A stretch of 64,000 bases of DNA. It comes from Micromonospora halotolerans. Its GTDB lineage: Bacteria > Actinomycetota > Actinomycetes > Mycobacteriales > Micromonosporaceae. The notes beneath the pieces are model-generated. The model searched no databases and was not told where the DNA came from. It saw nothing but the letters and a program-made list of their open reading frames with translations. The DNA lies in contig NZ_CP134876.1 of NCBI RefSeq assembly GCF_032108445.1, forward strand, positions 62,001-126,000. The letters run 5' to 3'. Position numbers and translations under genes: made by a program. Below, piece by piece: positions 50,478 to 60,310 of the stretch (its first letter is position 1; every line of letters begins with the position of its first letter).

Positions 50478-51314
50478 GTGACGTCCACGAGAGAGCGGCA
50501 GCGCGCGGCGGCGCGGGCCCGCCTCGAGCGGGAGATGGCCGAGCGTGCCGCCAAGGCCCGCAAGCGTCGGCAGACCCAGGCCATCGTCGGCGCCGCGGCC
50601 GTGCTGGTGCTCGTCGTGGCCGGCACCGTCTGGCTCGCCACCTCGCTCGGCGGTGACGACAAGAAGCAGAACACCGCCGGCGGCGGCGGGTTCTCCCAGT
50701 GCACCTACACGGAGGTCCCCAAGGAGGGGCGCCCGAAACAGATCAAGGACGTCGGGCTGCCCGCGACCCAGCAGGCCAACAAGGGCACCCAGACCATGAC
50801 GATCGACACCAACCTGGGCCCGATCACCACGAAGCTCGACCGGAGCCTGGTGCCCTGCACCGCCGGCAGCTTCACCCACCTGGCCAGCAAGGGCTTCTTC
50901 GACAACACCAAGTGCCACCGGCTGGTCACCCAGGGCATCAAGGTGCTCCAGTGCGGCGACCCGAGCGCGACCGGCAAGGGCTGGCGGGAGACCGACGGCA
51001 CCGGCGGCCCGAGCTACAACCTGGCCGAGGAGAACCTGCCCACCGACAAGCGGCCCCCCTACCCGGAGGGCGTCATCGCGATGGCCAACTCCGGCCAGCC
51101 GGGCAGCACGGGCAGCCAGTTCTTCATCGTCTACGGCGACTCCCAGCTCGACCCGAACTACACCGTGCTCGGCACCATCACCGGCGGCATGGACCTGGTG
51201 AAGCAGGTGGCCGCGGCCGGTGACGACGGCGCCTTCGCCCAGCAGGCCGGCGGCGGTCACCCGAAGAAGGAGATCGTCATCAACAAGCTGAGCATGAGCG
51301 ACATCCAGGGCTGA
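50478..51314 (+). CDS. Membrane-anchored peptidyl-prolyl cis-trans isomerase (cyclophilin)
   Basis: The 278-residue protein has the same plan as its upstream neighbour: a charged N-terminus, a membrane helix (about 37-57, AIVGAAAVLVLVVAGTVWLA) and an external cyclophilin domain. Here the catalytic Arg is present (NTKCHRLV), as are LQCGDP and TGSQFFIVYG. Four Cys occupy the same positions as in the paralogue. I place the start at the GTG at 50478, five bases after GAGGAG. It probably folds exported proteins. A strong terminator follows, separating it from convergent relA. Confidence 0.88.
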   Translation: MTSTRERQRAAARARLEREMAERAAKARKRRQTQAIVGAAAVLVLVVAGTVWLATSLGGDDKKQNTAGGGGFSQCTYTEVPKEGRPKQIKDVGLPATQQANKGTQTMTIDTNLGPITTKLDRSLVPCTAGSFTHLASKGFFDNTKCHRLVTQGIKVLQCGDPSATGKGWRETDGTGGPSYNLAEENLPTDKRPPYPEGVIAMANSGQPGSTGSQFFIVYGDSQLDPNYTVLGTITGGMDLVKQVAAAGDDGAFAQQAGGGHPKKEIVINKLSMSDIQG

Positions 51315-51330
51315 CAGCCCCCGCAACGGA

Positions 51331-51363
51331 AAGCGCCCGCCGGCTCGGAGCCGGCGGGCGCTT
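51331..51363. terminator. Bidirectional terminator between cyclophilin 2 and relA
   Basis: A perfect 15-bp stem (51331-51345 with 51349-51363, AAGCGCCCGCCGGCT and complement) encloses the loop CGG. It lies 16 bp after the cyclophilin stop and 12 bp before the relA stop, serving both convergent genes. Confidence 0.85.
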
Positions 51364-51375
51364 CTCGTCGTGCGG

Positions 51376-53838
51376 TCAGGCGCCGGAGGTGACCCGGTAG
51401 GCGTCGAAGACGCCGTCGACCTTGCGGACCGCGGCCAGCAGGTGCCCGAGGTGCTTCGGGTCGGCCATCTCGAAGCTGAACCGGCTCACCGCCACCCGGT
51501 CCCGGGTGGTGGTGACCGTCGCGGAGAGGATGTTGACCCGCTCGTCGGAGAGCACCCGGGTCACGTCCGCGAGGAGCTTGTGCCGGTCGAGGGCCTCCAC
51601 CTGGATGGCCACCAGGAACGTGGAGGCGGAGGTGAGCTTCCAGCTGACCTCGACCACCCGCTCGCTCTGCGCGCGCAGGTCCTCCGCGTTGGCGCAGTCG
51701 TCCCGGTGCACGCTCACCCCGCCGGACCGGGTGACGAAGCCGAACACCGCGTCCGGCGGCACCGGCGTGCAGCAGCGCGCCAGCTTGATCCAGACGTCGC
51801 TGACGCCCCGGACCACCACGCCCGGGTCGCTGCTGCTCTGCCGGCTGCGCGGCGGCCGGGTGGCGACGGCGGTCTCGGCGATGTCCTCCGCCGCGCCCTC
51901 CTCGCCCCCGTACGCGGCCATCAGCTTCTGCACCACCGACTGGGCCGAGACCTGGCTGTCGCCGACCGCCGCGTAGAGCGAGGCCACGTCGGCCAGGTGC
52001 AGGTCCCGGGCGATCGCCATGAGCGCGTCCGAGGTCAGCATCCGCTGCAGCGGCATGCCCTGCTTGCGCATCGCCTTGACGATCGAGTCCTTGCCGGCCT
52101 CGATCGCCTCCTCGCGCCGCTCCTTGTTGAAGTACTGGCGGATCTTGGTGCGGGCGCGCGGGCTCTTGACGAAACCCAGCCAGTCCTGCGTCGGGCCGGC
52201 CGTGTCGGATTTCGAGGTGAAGATCTCGATCACGTCGCCGTTGGACAGCGTCGACTCGAGGGGCACCAGCTTGCCGTTGACCCGCGCGCCGATGCACTTG
52301 TGCCCGACCTCGGTGTGCACCGCGTACGCGAAGTCCACCGGCGTCGACCCGGTCGGCAGCGGGATGACGTCACCCTTCGGGGTGAAGACGTACACCTCCT
52401 GGCTGGACAGGTCGAACCGCAGCGCGTCGAGGAACTCGCTCGGGTCGGCCGCCTCCCGCTGCCAGTCCAGCAGCTGGCGCAGCCAGGTCATCTCGTCGAT
52501 GTGCGCCGGCGGGCCGACCACCAGGGTGCCCTTGTGCTCCTTGTACTTCCAGTGCGCGGCGATGCCGAACTCGGCGGTGCGGTGCATCGCGTAGGTGCGG
52601 ATCTGCATCTCCACCGGCTTGCCGGTGGGCCCGATGACCGTCGTGTGCAACGACTGGTACATGTTGAACTTGGGCATGGCGATGTAGTCCTTGAACCGGC
52701 CCGGCACCGGCTGCCAGTTGGCGTGGATGACGCCCAGCGCCGCGTAGCAGTCCCGCACCGTGTCGACCAGGATCCGCACCCCGACCAGGTCGTAGATGTC
52801 GTTGAAGTCGCGCCCCCGCACGATCATCTTCTGGTAGATCGAGTAGAGGTGCTTGGGCCGGCCGGTCGTCTCCGCCTTGATCTTGGCGGCCTTGAGGTCG
52901 GTGGACACCTTCTGGGTCACCTGGCGCAGCAGCGCCTCGCGCTGCGGCTGGTGCTCGCCGATCAGCCGGTTGATCTCCTCGAACCGCTTCGGGAACAGCG
53001 TGCCGAAGGCCAGGTCCTCCAGCTCCCACTTGATCGTGTTCATACCGAGGCGGTGGGCCAGCGGGGCGAGGATCTCCAGCGTCTCCTTGGCCTTCTGCTC
53101 CTGCTTCGGGCGGGGCAGGAAGGTCAGGGTGCGCATGTTGTGCAGCCGGTCGGCCAGCTTGATCACCAGGACCCGCGGGTCCTTCGCCATGGCCACGACC
53201 ATCTTGCGGATCGTCTCCGCCTTGGCCGCATCGCCCAGCTTGACCTTGTCGAGCTTGGTGACGCCGTCGACCAGCAGGGCCACCTCGCCGCCGAAGTCGG
53301 CGCGCATCGCATCGAGGGTGTATTCCGTGTCCTCGATCGTGTCGTGCAGCAGCGCCGCCACCAGGGTGGTGGTGTCCATGCCGAGGTTGGCCAGGATGGT
53401 CGCCACCGCGAGGGGGTGGGTGATGTAGGGGTCACCGGACTTGCGGTACTGACCCGAGTGCCACCGCGCGGCCGTGTCGAAGGCGCGCTGGAGCAGGCGG
53501 GCGTCGGCCTTGGGGTGGTTCTCCCGGTGGGTGGCGATCAGCGGCTCCAGCACCTCGCTGACCTGCGAGGTCTGCCAGGGCGCGTTGAAGCGGGCCAGCC
53601 GGGCGCGCACCCTGCGGCCGGTCGGCGCGTTGGAAAGGGCGAAGCCGGCGCCGGGCGTGGGATCCGCCGCGCCGTCGGTCGGGAACGGCACGACGACCGC
53701 CCCGCCGTCCGCCTGCCCGTCGGGCACGGGGCCGGTCACTCGCGCCGGCGGGTTGCCGCTGCGCTCGGTCACCGAGCCGTCCGCGTCGCCTGTCGGGTGC
53801 ACCGTGCCCTCCACCGGAGGGACGACATCGTGGGACAC
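51376..53838 (-). CDS. relA: Bifunctional (p)ppGpp synthetase/hydrolase
   Basis: Rel makes and degrades the stringent-response alarmones. I take the GTG at 53838 (820 residues) with GAGGAGG just upstream; a longer frame to 53952 lies in spacer. The hydrolase HD domain is intact ([14 protein letters not shown] at 165-166). The synthetase carries RFKDYIA, the RxKD signature of bifunctional enzymes, and [14 protein letters not shown]. The TGS domain follows ([14 protein letters not shown]), then a Cys/His motif ([10 protein letters not shown]) and a C-terminal ACT domain. The first 75 residues are a low-complexity extension. Confidence 0.96.
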   Translation of the reverse strand: MSHDVVPPVEGTVHPTGDADGSVTERSGNPPARVTGPVPDGQADGGAVVVPFPTDGAADPTPGAGFALSNAPTGRRVRARLARFNAPWQTSQVSEVLEPLIATHRENHPKADARLLQRAFDTAARWHSGQYRKSGDPYITHPLAVATILANLGMDTTTLVAALLHDTIEDTEYTLDAMRADFGGEVALLVDGVTKLDKVKLGDAAKAETIRKMVVAMAKDPRVLVIKLADRLHNMRTLTFLPRPKQEQKAKETLEILAPLAHRLGMNTIKWELEDLAFGTLFPKRFEEINRLIGEHQPQREALLRQVTQKVSTDLKAAKIKAETTGRPKHLYSIYQKMIVRGRDFNDIYDLVGVRILVDTVRDCYAALGVIHANWQPVPGRFKDYIAMPKFNMYQSLHTTVIGPTGKPVEMQIRTYAMHRTAEFGIAAHWKYKEHKGTLVVGPPAHIDEMTWLRQLLDWQREAADPSEFLDALRFDLSSQEVYVFTPKGDVIPLPTGSTPVDFAYAVHTEVGHKCIGARVNGKLVPLESTLSNGDVIEIFTSKSDTAGPTQDWLGFVKSPRARTKIRQYFNKERREEAIEAGKDSIVKAMRKQGMPLQRMLTSDALMAIARDLHLADVASLYAAVGDSQVSAQSVVQKLMAAYGGEEGAAEDIAETAVATRPPRSRQSSSDPGVVVRGVSDVWIKLARCCTPVPPDAVFGFVTRSGGVSVHRDDCANAEDLRAQSERVVEVSWKLTSASTFLVAIQVEALDRHKLLADVTRVLSDERVNILSATVTTTRDRVAVSRFSFEMADPKHLGHLLAAVRKVDGVFDAYRVTSGA

Positions 53839-54071
53839 CGGCCTCCTCACCGCTCGCCGGGAAGCGCCGGCCGTCCGGCCGACGTCCTGTCCAACCGGCC
53901 GAGGGGCCGGAGTTGTTCCGCGCCGGGCATCGGAACCTCGCGGCCCCGGCAACCCCGCGCCGCCGGACGGTCACCCGCCCGGTCAAGCAAAGGGCAATGC
54001 TACCCGTACGCAGGGTACGCCGCCGCTCCGCCGGACGGACCGCGCCAGGACCGTCCGTCGGGCCGGCGGCG
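53839..54071. other. 233-bp spacer between apt and relA
   Basis: No gene is supported here. TTGACC occurs on the minus strand at 53981-53986 but has no matching -10. An imperfect hairpin just after the apt stop (around 54033-54061, GGACGG/CCGTCC arms) may end apt transcription. A relA promoter is expected in this region but I could not fix it. Confidence 0.4.
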
Positions 54072-54680
54072 TCAAACGGTCAGCAGGGCATGGACCGGAC
54101 GTGGAGCGAGCCGCTCCCGCCCCTTGAGGAAGCCCAGTTCCAGGAGGACCGTGAAGCCGACCACCGTGCCGCCGGCCCGCTCCACCAGGTCCAGGGTGGC
54201 CTCCGCGGTGCCGCCGGTGGCGAGCACGTCGTCCAGGACCAGGATCCGGTGGCCGGCCGTGAAGGCGTCCTGGTGCACCTCCAGGGTCGCCTCGCCGTAC
54301 TCCAGCGCGTAGGAGGCCGAGTGGGTGGCCCGGGGCAGCTTGCCGGCCTTGCGCACCGGCACCACGCCGACCCCGGTGGCGTACGCGACCGCCGCGGCCA
54401 GCACGAACCCGCGCGCCTCGATGCCGACCACCGCGTCGAACGAGTCCCGCCCGTGGTACGCGATGATCCCGTCGACCACCTCGCGGAAGGCCGTGCCGTC
54501 GGCGAAGAGCGGCATCAGGTCCTTGAACATGACTCCGGGCTTCGGGAAGTCCGGCACGTCCAGCACCCGGCTGGCGACCAGTTGGGCGACCTCTGGGCCG
54601 CTGTCTCCCCGTACTCCGGTGGTGTGGGTCTCCGTCACGGTGCGTCCCATGTCCTCTCGAACGACGGCGGCGTCCGTCAT
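54072..54680 (-). CDS. apt: Adenine phosphoribosyltransferase
   Basis: Apt salvages adenine with PRPP to AMP. The 202-residue product has the PRPP motif ILVLDDVLATGGTA, and DFPKPGVMFKDLMPLF and GIEARGFVLAAAVA typical of Apt. RKAGKLPR forms the adjacent loop. About 30 N-terminal residues exceed the E. coli length; starts at 54680 or at a Met ten codons later are both possible. secF-apt-relA is a conserved actinobacterial order, and Apt is itself a site of ppGpp influence in other bacteria. Confidence 0.94.
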   Translation of the reverse strand: MTDAAVVREDMGRTVTETHTTGVRGDSGPEVAQLVASRVLDVPDFPKPGVMFKDLMPLFADGTAFREVVDGIIAYHGRDSFDAVVGIEARGFVLAAAVAYATGVGVVPVRKAGKLPRATHSASYALEYGEATLEVHQDAFTAGHRILVLDDVLATGGTAEATLDLVERAGGTVVGFTVLLELGFLKGRERLAPRPVHALLTV

Positions 54681-54734
54681 GCCGCTTTCACAGCATGGCG
54701 GACGCCGCCGGGTCGATCCCTACCGGGTGGGCGG

Positions 54735-55928
54735 TCAGCGGCGCTTCGCGCCACCGGGCCGGTTGCCCCCGCCGCCGGCCGGACGCCCGCCGCGGGCGCC
54801 GCTGGGGCGCTTGCCGGCCGGGCGCGCGCCGACCTTCGGGGCGGCGCCGGCCAGGGCGGCCGCCTCGGGGTCGATGGCCTCGTCGGCGGTGGCCGCCGCG
54901 GCCCGCGGCGCGCCCTTCGGTGTGACCTCGCCACGGGCGATGGCGCCCCGGCGGGCCAGCACCCGCTTGTTGTGCGCGCTGATCCGCGGCTCCTGGTTCT
55001 TGAGCAGCACCAGCAGCGGGGTGGCCAGCAGGATCGAGGTCAGGAAGGCCACTGCCATACCGACGAAGAGCACCAGGCCCAGGTCCTTCAGGGTGCCCGC
55101 GCCCAGCAGGCCGGCGCCGATGAAGAGCAGGCCGCCGACCGGGAGCAGCGCGACCACCGAGGTGTTCAGCGACCGCATGAGGCTCTGGTTCAACGCCAGG
55201 TTGGCCGCCTCGCCGTAGGTCTGGTTGTTGTTGGCGGTGATGCCCCGGGTGTTCTCCTGGACCTTGTCGAAGACCACCACCACGTCGTAGAGCGCGAAGC
55301 CCAGGATGGTGAGGAAGCCGATGATCGTCGACGGGGTGACCTCGAAGCCGACCAGCGAGTAGATGCCGGCCGTGAGCACCAGGTTCGTGAACAGCGACGC
55401 GATCGCGGCGACCGCCATCCGCCACTCGAAGCGGAGGATCAGGTAGATCGCCACCACCGCCACGAAGATCACCAGGCCGAGCAGGGCGCGGGAGGTCACC
55501 TGACTGCCCCACGCCTCGGAGACCTGGCTGCCGCTGATCTGGTCGGTCTGGATGCCGAACGACTGCGCCATCTCGGTCTTGACCTGGTTGGCCTGCTCCG
55601 CGGTGAGCTGCCCGGTGCGCAGCTCGTAGTACTCGCCGCTGGTGCTGCCGACCTTCTGGGCGGTGACCACCTCGGCGCCGCCGCCCTTGGCCGCGAGGGC
55701 CGCGTCGACCTTCGCCTCGGCCTGCTCCAGCGTGCCGACGCTGGCCGGCACCTGGAACGAGTTGCCGCCGGCGAACTCGATGCCGAGCTTGAAGCCGCTG
55801 ATCGCGAAGCTCAGCACGGCGATCAGCACCAGCACGCCGGCGACGCCGAACCAGAGCTTGCGCTTGCCGACGATGTTGAGATCGGCCTCGCCCCGGTAGA
55901 GCCGGGCGGCCAGACCACTCTTAGCCAT
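54735..55928 (-). CDS. secF: Protein translocase subunit SecF
   Basis: SecF pairs with SecD to drive late steps of Sec export using the proton gradient. The 397-residue protein has six membrane helices. It begins with NIVGKRKLWFGVAGVL, then GIEFAGGNSFQV in the first periplasmic part. The helix 4-5 motif TILGFALYDVVVVFDKVQEN is the family hallmark. The last 60 residues are a Gly/Ala/Arg/Pro-rich cytoplasmic tail (GARGGRPAGGGGNRPGG), longer than in enterobacteria. It starts one base after the secD stop. Confidence 0.95.
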   Translation of the reverse strand: MAKSGLAARLYRGEADLNIVGKRKLWFGVAGVLVLIAVLSFAISGFKLGIEFAGGNSFQVPASVGTLEQAEAKVDAALAAKGGGAEVVTAQKVGSTSGEYYELRTGQLTAEQANQVKTEMAQSFGIQTDQISGSQVSEAWGSQVTSRALLGLVIFVAVVAIYLILRFEWRMAVAAIASLFTNLVLTAGIYSLVGFEVTPSTIIGFLTILGFALYDVVVVFDKVQENTRGITANNNQTYGEAANLALNQSLMRSLNTSVVALLPVGGLLFIGAGLLGAGTLKDLGLVLFVGMAVAFLTSILLATPLLVLLKNQEPRISAHNKRVLARRGAIARGEVTPKGAPRAAAATADEAIDPEAAALAGAAPKVGARPAGKRPSGARGGRPAGGGGNRPGGAKRR

Positions 55929-55929
55929 C

Positions 55930-57876
55930 TCAGGCCTCCTTGACGCGCGGGTTGCGGCCGGTGCCGGCCTCGGCCGACCGGGCCGGGAGCGCCCGGCCCA
56001 GGCCGCTGACCCGCGGGGACAGGAACGCCCGGGTGCGGGCGAACATCGTCATGATCGGGTGGCGGAAGAGGAACACGACGACCAGGTCGAGGACGGTCGC
56101 CAGGCCGAGCGCGAAGGCGAAGCCCTTCACCGCGCCGACCGAGACGATGTAGAGCACCACGGCCGACATCAGGGTGATGGCGTTCGCCGAGATGATCGTC
56201 CGCCGCGCCCGGACCCACGCCCGCGGCACCGCGCTGCGGGGGCTGCGCCCCTCTCGGATCTCGTCCTTGAGTCGCTCGAAGTAGATGACGAACGAGTCCG
56301 CCGCCACACCGAGCGAGACGATCATGCCGGCGATGCCGGCGAGGGTGAGCGTGAACCCGATCGACCGGCCGAGCACCACGAGCGCGCCGAAGACCAGCAG
56401 CGCCGAGAGCACCAGGCTCAGGAAGATGACCGAGCCGAGCAGCCGGTAGTAGAAGAACGAGTAGATGATGACCAGCAGCATGCCGATGCCGGCCGCCAGC
56501 AGACCCGCCTTGAGGTGGCTGTCGCCCAGGGTCGCGGTGACGTTCTGCTGCTCCTGCGGCTCGAAGGTCACCGGCAGCGCGCCGTAGCGGAGCTGGCTGG
56601 CCAGCGCGTTGGCGCTCTTGTTGTCGAAGCTGCCGGTGATCTGCGAGTCACCGGTCAGCACGCCCTGGATCTCCGGGGACGAGACGATCTCGTTGTCCAG
56701 CACCACGGCGACCCGGCACTTGCCGTCCGAGCCGAGCGCGGTCTGGTCGCAGGCCTGACCCTCGTTGTTGAACGCCTCGCGGGTCAGCGCGGTCCACTTC
56801 TCCTGGCCCTTGCCGGTGAAGTTCAGGCTGACCACCCAGGAGCTGGTCTGGTCGAGCACGGCGTTGGCGTCGTCGACGTCGGTGCCCAGCACCTTGGCCT
56901 TGTCGAGCAGGTACTTGGCGCCGGACTCGCAGGCCACCGCCTGCTGGTTCTCGTCCTTGATCGACGCGGCCGGGCGGTTGTCGAGCTGGGCGCAGGTGAT
57001 GGTCGGGACGTTGAACTGCATCCCGACCGGCAGCACCGCGACCTCCTGCGGGGAGAGGGTGCCGAACGGCTTGAGCTTGTCGGCCAGCGACGGGTCCGCG
57101 GTCAGGTCCGCCGGCGCCTGGAGGCCGGAGGCGGCGGCCCAGGCGGCCGCACCCACCTTCTGCTCGATGGCCTTGCGCTGCTGCTCGACGCTCTGCGGCA
57201 CCGGCTCGGCGCTGGCGCTCGGGCTCGGCGCGGCGGCGCTGGGCGTCGCCGACGGGGTCGGGGCGGCGGCGCTGACGCTCGGCGTCGGGGCCATGCCGCC
57301 CTGCCCGCCGGCGCTCGGCGACGTGGTGGCCTTCGCCCCGGCGCTCGCGGTCACCTTCGGCGAGGCGCTGCCGGACGGGGCCGGGGTGGCGCTGCCCGAC
57401 GGGGCCGGGGTGGCGCTGCCCGAGGGAGCCGGGGTGGCGCTGGCGGTCGGGGCCGGCGCGGCGGCGGCGCCGCTGCCGTCGGTGGCCTTGAGCACCTTGC
57501 GGAAGCGCAGCTCGGCGGCCTCACCGACGTTCGTCAGGTCGCGGTTCTGGCCGGGCAGGGAGATGACGATGTTCCGGTTGCCCTCGGTGACCACCTCGGC
57601 CTCGGCCACGCCGAAGGCGTTGACCCGGTTCTCGATGATCTGGCGCGCCTCCTCCAGGTTGGCGGAGGTCGGGGGCTTGCCGTCCACGGTGTTGGTGGCC
57701 TCGAGCGTCAGCCGGGTGCCGCCGACGAGGTCCAGGCCGAGCCGGGGCTCCAGCCGATCCTTCCAGCCACCGCTGGCGCCGCCCGAGAAGAACACCAAAA
57801 GATAGAGGACGACGAAGATGAACCCGAGAACGGCGAGCTGCCGTCCGGGGCGCATCTGTCCCTGAGGTGGTGCCAC
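55930..57876 (-). CDS. secD: Protein translocase subunit SecD
   Basis: SecD is the large partner of SecF. I take the GTG at 57876 (648 residues, MAPPQGQMRPGRQ). The first helix spans about 12-30; GLDLVGGTRLTLEA (47-60) is the D1 signature. The C-terminal five-helix RND core has SIGFTLTLAGIAGMIVSLGVAADSF (within about 510-540), followed by the motif FERLKDEIREG. An Ala/Pro/Ser/Thr insert of about 90 residues (roughly 134-225), containing 8-residue repeats SGSATPAP, interrupts the periplasmic P1 region. Upstream is a 223-bp spacer after yajC. Confidence 0.94.
   Translation of the reverse strand: MAPPQGQMRPGRQLAVLGFIFVVLYLLVFFSGGASGGWKDRLEPRLGLDLVGGTRLTLEATNTVDGKPPTSANLEEARQIIENRVNAFGVAEAEVVTEGNRNIVISLPGQNRDLTNVGEAAELRFRKVLKATDGSGAAAAPAPTASATPAPSGSATPAPSGSATPAPSGSASPKVTASAGAKATTSPSAGGQGGMAPTPSVSAAAPTPSATPSAAAPSPSASAEPVPQSVEQQRKAIEQKVGAAAWAAASGLQAPADLTADPSLADKLKPFGTLSPQEVAVLPVGMQFNVPTITCAQLDNRPAASIKDENQQAVACESGAKYLLDKAKVLGTDVDDANAVLDQTSSWVVSLNFTGKGQEKWTALTREAFNNEGQACDQTALGSDGKCRVAVVLDNEIVSSPEIQGVLTGDSQITGSFDNKSANALASQLRYGALPVTFEPQEQQNVTATLGDSHLKAGLLAAGIGMLLVIIYSFFYYRLLGSVIFLSLVLSALLVFGALVVLGRSIGFTLTLAGIAGMIVSLGVAADSFVIYFERLKDEIREGRSPRSAVPRAWVRARRTIISANAITLMSAVVLYIVSVGAVKGFAFALGLATVLDLVVVFLFRHPIMTMFARTRAFLSPRVSGLGRALPARSAEAGTGRNPRVKEA
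57360..57450 (-). repeat. 24-bp in-frame tandem repeat in secD
   Basis: About three near-identical 24-bp units encode SGSATPAP in the periplasmic insert of SecD. Later units diverge into a wider Ala/Pro/Ser/Thr tract ending near 57210. Confidence 0.75.
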
Positions 57877-58099
57877 GGCTGTCCTGTCTCCCTGTACGGT
57901 CGCGCCGCTTCGACAGCGGCGGGATTGTCGGGCCGGGGGTGTCCGCCCGACTGCTCCGGGGGGCCGGCGCCGCCGGACGGCACGCCTCCCCTGCGCACGA
58001 CGCGGCGGCGTCGCGCGGGGTTCCCCGCGTGCCGGCGTCGGACGCCGACCCAACTATCCACTTGTGTGAGTGAATCCGCTGCCCCGTCCGGGGCCGGTG
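57877..58099. other. 223-bp spacer between yajC and secD
   Basis: No gene is supported here. A short hairpin GCCCC-GTCC-GGGGC (58081-58094) follows the yajC stop. The rest is GC-rich with small inverted repeats. A secD promoter could lie near 58045-58075, the only AT-richer part, but no clear -35/-10 pair is visible. Confidence 0.4.
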
Positions 58100-58462
58100 T
58101 CACTCCTTGACCGACTCGGCTTCCTCGGAGATCGTCTCGGCCTCCGGAGCCTCGACCCGCTTGACCACGCGGGCGATCGCCGGGCGGGCGTACCGGGTCT
58201 GCACGCCCGGAGCCACCTCGATCAGGACGGTCTCGTCCTCGACCCCGGTCACCGTGCCGTAGAGCCCGCCGATGGTGACCACCTCGTCGCCCACGCCGAG
58301 CGCGGACTGCATCTGCTCGGCCTCACGGCGACGCTTCTGCTGGGGGCGGATCATCATGAAGTACATGACGCCGAAGAGCAGAGCGATCATGAGGATCGGC
58401 GTCAGACCGCCGGCCCCTCCGCCACCTGCTGCAAGGTTCTGCACGGTTGTCGACCTTCCCAT
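58100..58462 (-). CDS. yajC: Preprotein translocase subunit YajC
   Basis: YajC is a small accessory of the SecDF complex. The 120-residue product has a Gly-rich start, one membrane helix (about 20-38, LTPILMIALLFGVMYFMMI), then the family signature RPQQKRRREAEQMQSALGVGDEVV. GGLYGTVTGVEDETVLIEVAPG completes the conserved domain. The C-terminal 20 residues are acidic. It lies between ruvB (122 bp) and secD. Confidence 0.93.
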   Translation of the reverse strand: MGRSTTVQNLAAGGGGAGGLTPILMIALLFGVMYFMMIRPQQKRRREAEQMQSALGVGDEVVTIGGLYGTVTGVEDETVLIEVAPGVQTRYARPAIARVVKRVEAPEAETISEEAESVKE

Positions 58463-58584
58463 TGGCCTCTGCTCCCCCCAATGGGGTGCCGGAGCGGAGG
58501 CGACTTCTCACGTCCTGTACAAACCGCGGCGAAGTCTAATCCCTGCACCTGAGAACACCGAATGCGGCACAGATCACGTTCGGA

Positions 58585-59649
58585 TCACGGCTGATCGGTC
58601 TGAGCCGAGAACAGATCGGGCGCCGGAGGGGCATCCATGCCAAATGTACCATTCGGCGGCGTACGCCCCAGATGGTGCCAGGCAGCCGGGGTGGCCACGC
58701 GGCCGCGCGGAGTCCGTGCCAGCAGCCCGGCCCGGACCAGGAAGGGCTCGCACACCTCCTCGACCGTGTCCGGCTGCTCCCCCACCGCCACGGCGAGGGT
58801 GGAGAGCCCCACGGGGCCGCCCCGGAACGAGTCGACCAGGGCCGTGAGCACGGCACGGTCCAGCCGGTCCAGGCCGAGCGCGTCGACGTCGTAGACGGTC
58901 AGGGCGGCCCGGGCGGTCTCCAGGTTGACGACCCCCTCGGCGCGGACCTCGGCGAAGTCGCGGACCCGGCGCAGCAGCCGGTTGGCGATCCGGGGCGTGC
59001 CCCGGGACCGGCCGGCGATCTCCGCGGCCCCGTCGGCGGTGATCGGCACGCCGAGGATCCGCGCGGACCGGTGCAGCAGCGTCTCCAGGTCGGCCGGGGA
59101 GTAGAAGTCCAGATGCGCGACGAAGCCGAACCGGTCCCGCATGGGGCCGGTGAGCAGGCCGGACCGGGTGGTCGCACCGACCAGGGTGAACGGCTCCACG
59201 TCGAGCGGGATGGCGGTCGCCCCCGGCCCCTTGCCGACCACCACGTCGACCCGGAAGTCCTCCATGGCGCTGTAGAGCAGTTCCTCGGCGGGCTTGGCGA
59301 TCCGGTGGATCTCGTCGATGAAGAGCACGTCGCCCTCGGCCAGGCCGGTCAGGATGGCGGCCAGGTCCCCGGAGCGCTCGATCGCCGGCCCGCTGGTCAC
59401 CCGGATCCCCGAGCCCAGCTCGGCGGCCACGATGTTGGCCAGGCTGGTCTTACCGAGGCCGGGCGGTCCCGACAGGAGGATGTGGTCGGGCGGAGAGCCC
59501 CGCCGCATGGCGCCCTGGAGCAACAGATCGAGCTGGTCGCGGACCCGATCCTGGGCGATGAACTCGGAGAGGCGCTTCGGCCGGACGCTGGCCTCCGCGT
59601 CCCGTTCCGCGTCGCTGACGTACGCCGAGACCAGGTTCTCGCCAGTCAT
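58585..59649 (-). CDS. ruvB: Holliday junction branch migration helicase RuvB
   Basis: RuvB is the hexameric AAA+ motor for branch migration. The 354-residue product has Walker [10 protein letters not shown] (about 61-69), Walker [10 protein letters not shown] and sensor 1 ATTRSGLL. The beta-hairpin region and the C-terminal winged helix ([16 protein letters not shown]) are present. The last 25 residues extend beyond the E. coli protein. It follows ruvA after 58 bp. Confidence 0.97.
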   Translation of the reverse strand: MTGENLVSAYVSDAERDAEASVRPKRLSEFIAQDRVRDQLDLLLQGAMRRGSPPDHILLSGPPGLGKTSLANIVAAELGSGIRVTSGPAIERSGDLAAILTGLAEGDVLFIDEIHRIAKPAEELLYSAMEDFRVDVVVGKGPGATAIPLDVEPFTLVGATTRSGLLTGPMRDRFGFVAHLDFYSPADLETLLHRSARILGVPITADGAAEIAGRSRGTPRIANRLLRRVRDFAEVRAEGVVNLETARAALTVYDVDALGLDRLDRAVLTALVDSFRGGPVGLSTLAVAVGEQPDTVEEVCEPFLVRAGLLARTPRGRVATPAAWHHLGRTPPNGTFGMDAPPAPDLFSAQTDQP

Positions 59650-59707
59650 GAGCTGATCTTCGTTCGCGACTGCGGGGCTCGCAAACCCGACTCACGCCTC
59701 GCGCTCG

Positions 59708-60310
59708 TCATCGGGTGCGGCCCAGGAGGCGGATGGCCTGCTTGAGCAGGACCGGCACGGGCGGGGTCTCCCCGTCGACGGTCTCCGCGACGGCGGCCAC
59801 CGCCTGCTCGGCCTGGGCGGCGGTCCAACCGAGCCCCACCAGGGCCTGGCGGACCTGGTCCGGCCAGGCGCCGGCGGTCACCCCGGCCGCCCCGTCGACG
59901 CCCACCGGCACCGGGCCGACCCGGTCGCGCAGTTCGAGGACGAGCCGCTCGGCGCCCTTCTTGCCGATGCCGGGCACCCGGGTGAGCGCGGCGGTGTCGG
60001 CGTTGGCGATGGCCTTGCGGACCGCGTCGGGGGTGTGCACGGCGAGCACCGCCTGGGCCAGCCGCGGCCCCACCCCGCTGGCGGTCTGGAGCAGCTCGAA
60101 GAGCTGCTTGGCGTCGTCGTCGGGGAAGCCGTAGAGGGTGAGCGAGTCCTCCCGCACCACCAGGCTGGTGGCCAGCCGGGCGGGCTGGCCGACCCGCAGG
60201 TCGGCGATGGTGCCGGGGGCGCACTGCACGGCCAGGCCGATGCCGCCCACCTCCACCACCGCGTGGTCCGGACCGGTCGCGGTCACCGTGCCGCGCACGC
60301 TGGCGATCAT
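59708..60310 (-). CDS. ruvA: Holliday junction branch migration protein RuvA
   Basis: RuvA binds the four-way junction and recruits RuvB. I take the ATG at 60310, overlapping the ruvC stop as ATGA (200 residues, [13 protein letters not shown]). The N-terminal OB domain contains [13 protein letters not shown]. Two helix-hairpin-helix motifs are at [13 protein letters not shown] and [18 protein letters not shown]. The C-terminal UBA-like domain ([20 protein letters not shown]) contacts RuvB. Confidence 0.95.
   Translation of the reverse strand: MIASVRGTVTATGPDHAVVEVGGIGLAVQCAPGTIADLRVGQPARLATSLVVREDSLTLYGFPDDDAKQLFELLQTASGVGPRLAQAVLAVHTPDAVRKAIANADTAALTRVPGIGKKGAERLVLELRDRVGPVPVGVDGAAGVTAGAWPDQVRQALVGLGWTAAQAEQAVAAVAETVDGETPPVPVLLKQAIRLLGRTR

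Noticed and set aside
58081..58094. Hairpin after yajC as a full terminator
   Set aside because: The stem is only 5 bp; too weak to call.
58372..58400. Apparent third copy of the GATCATGAGG repeat in yajC
   Set aside because: Only the half GATCATGAGG is present, inside coding sequence, with no inverted partner.
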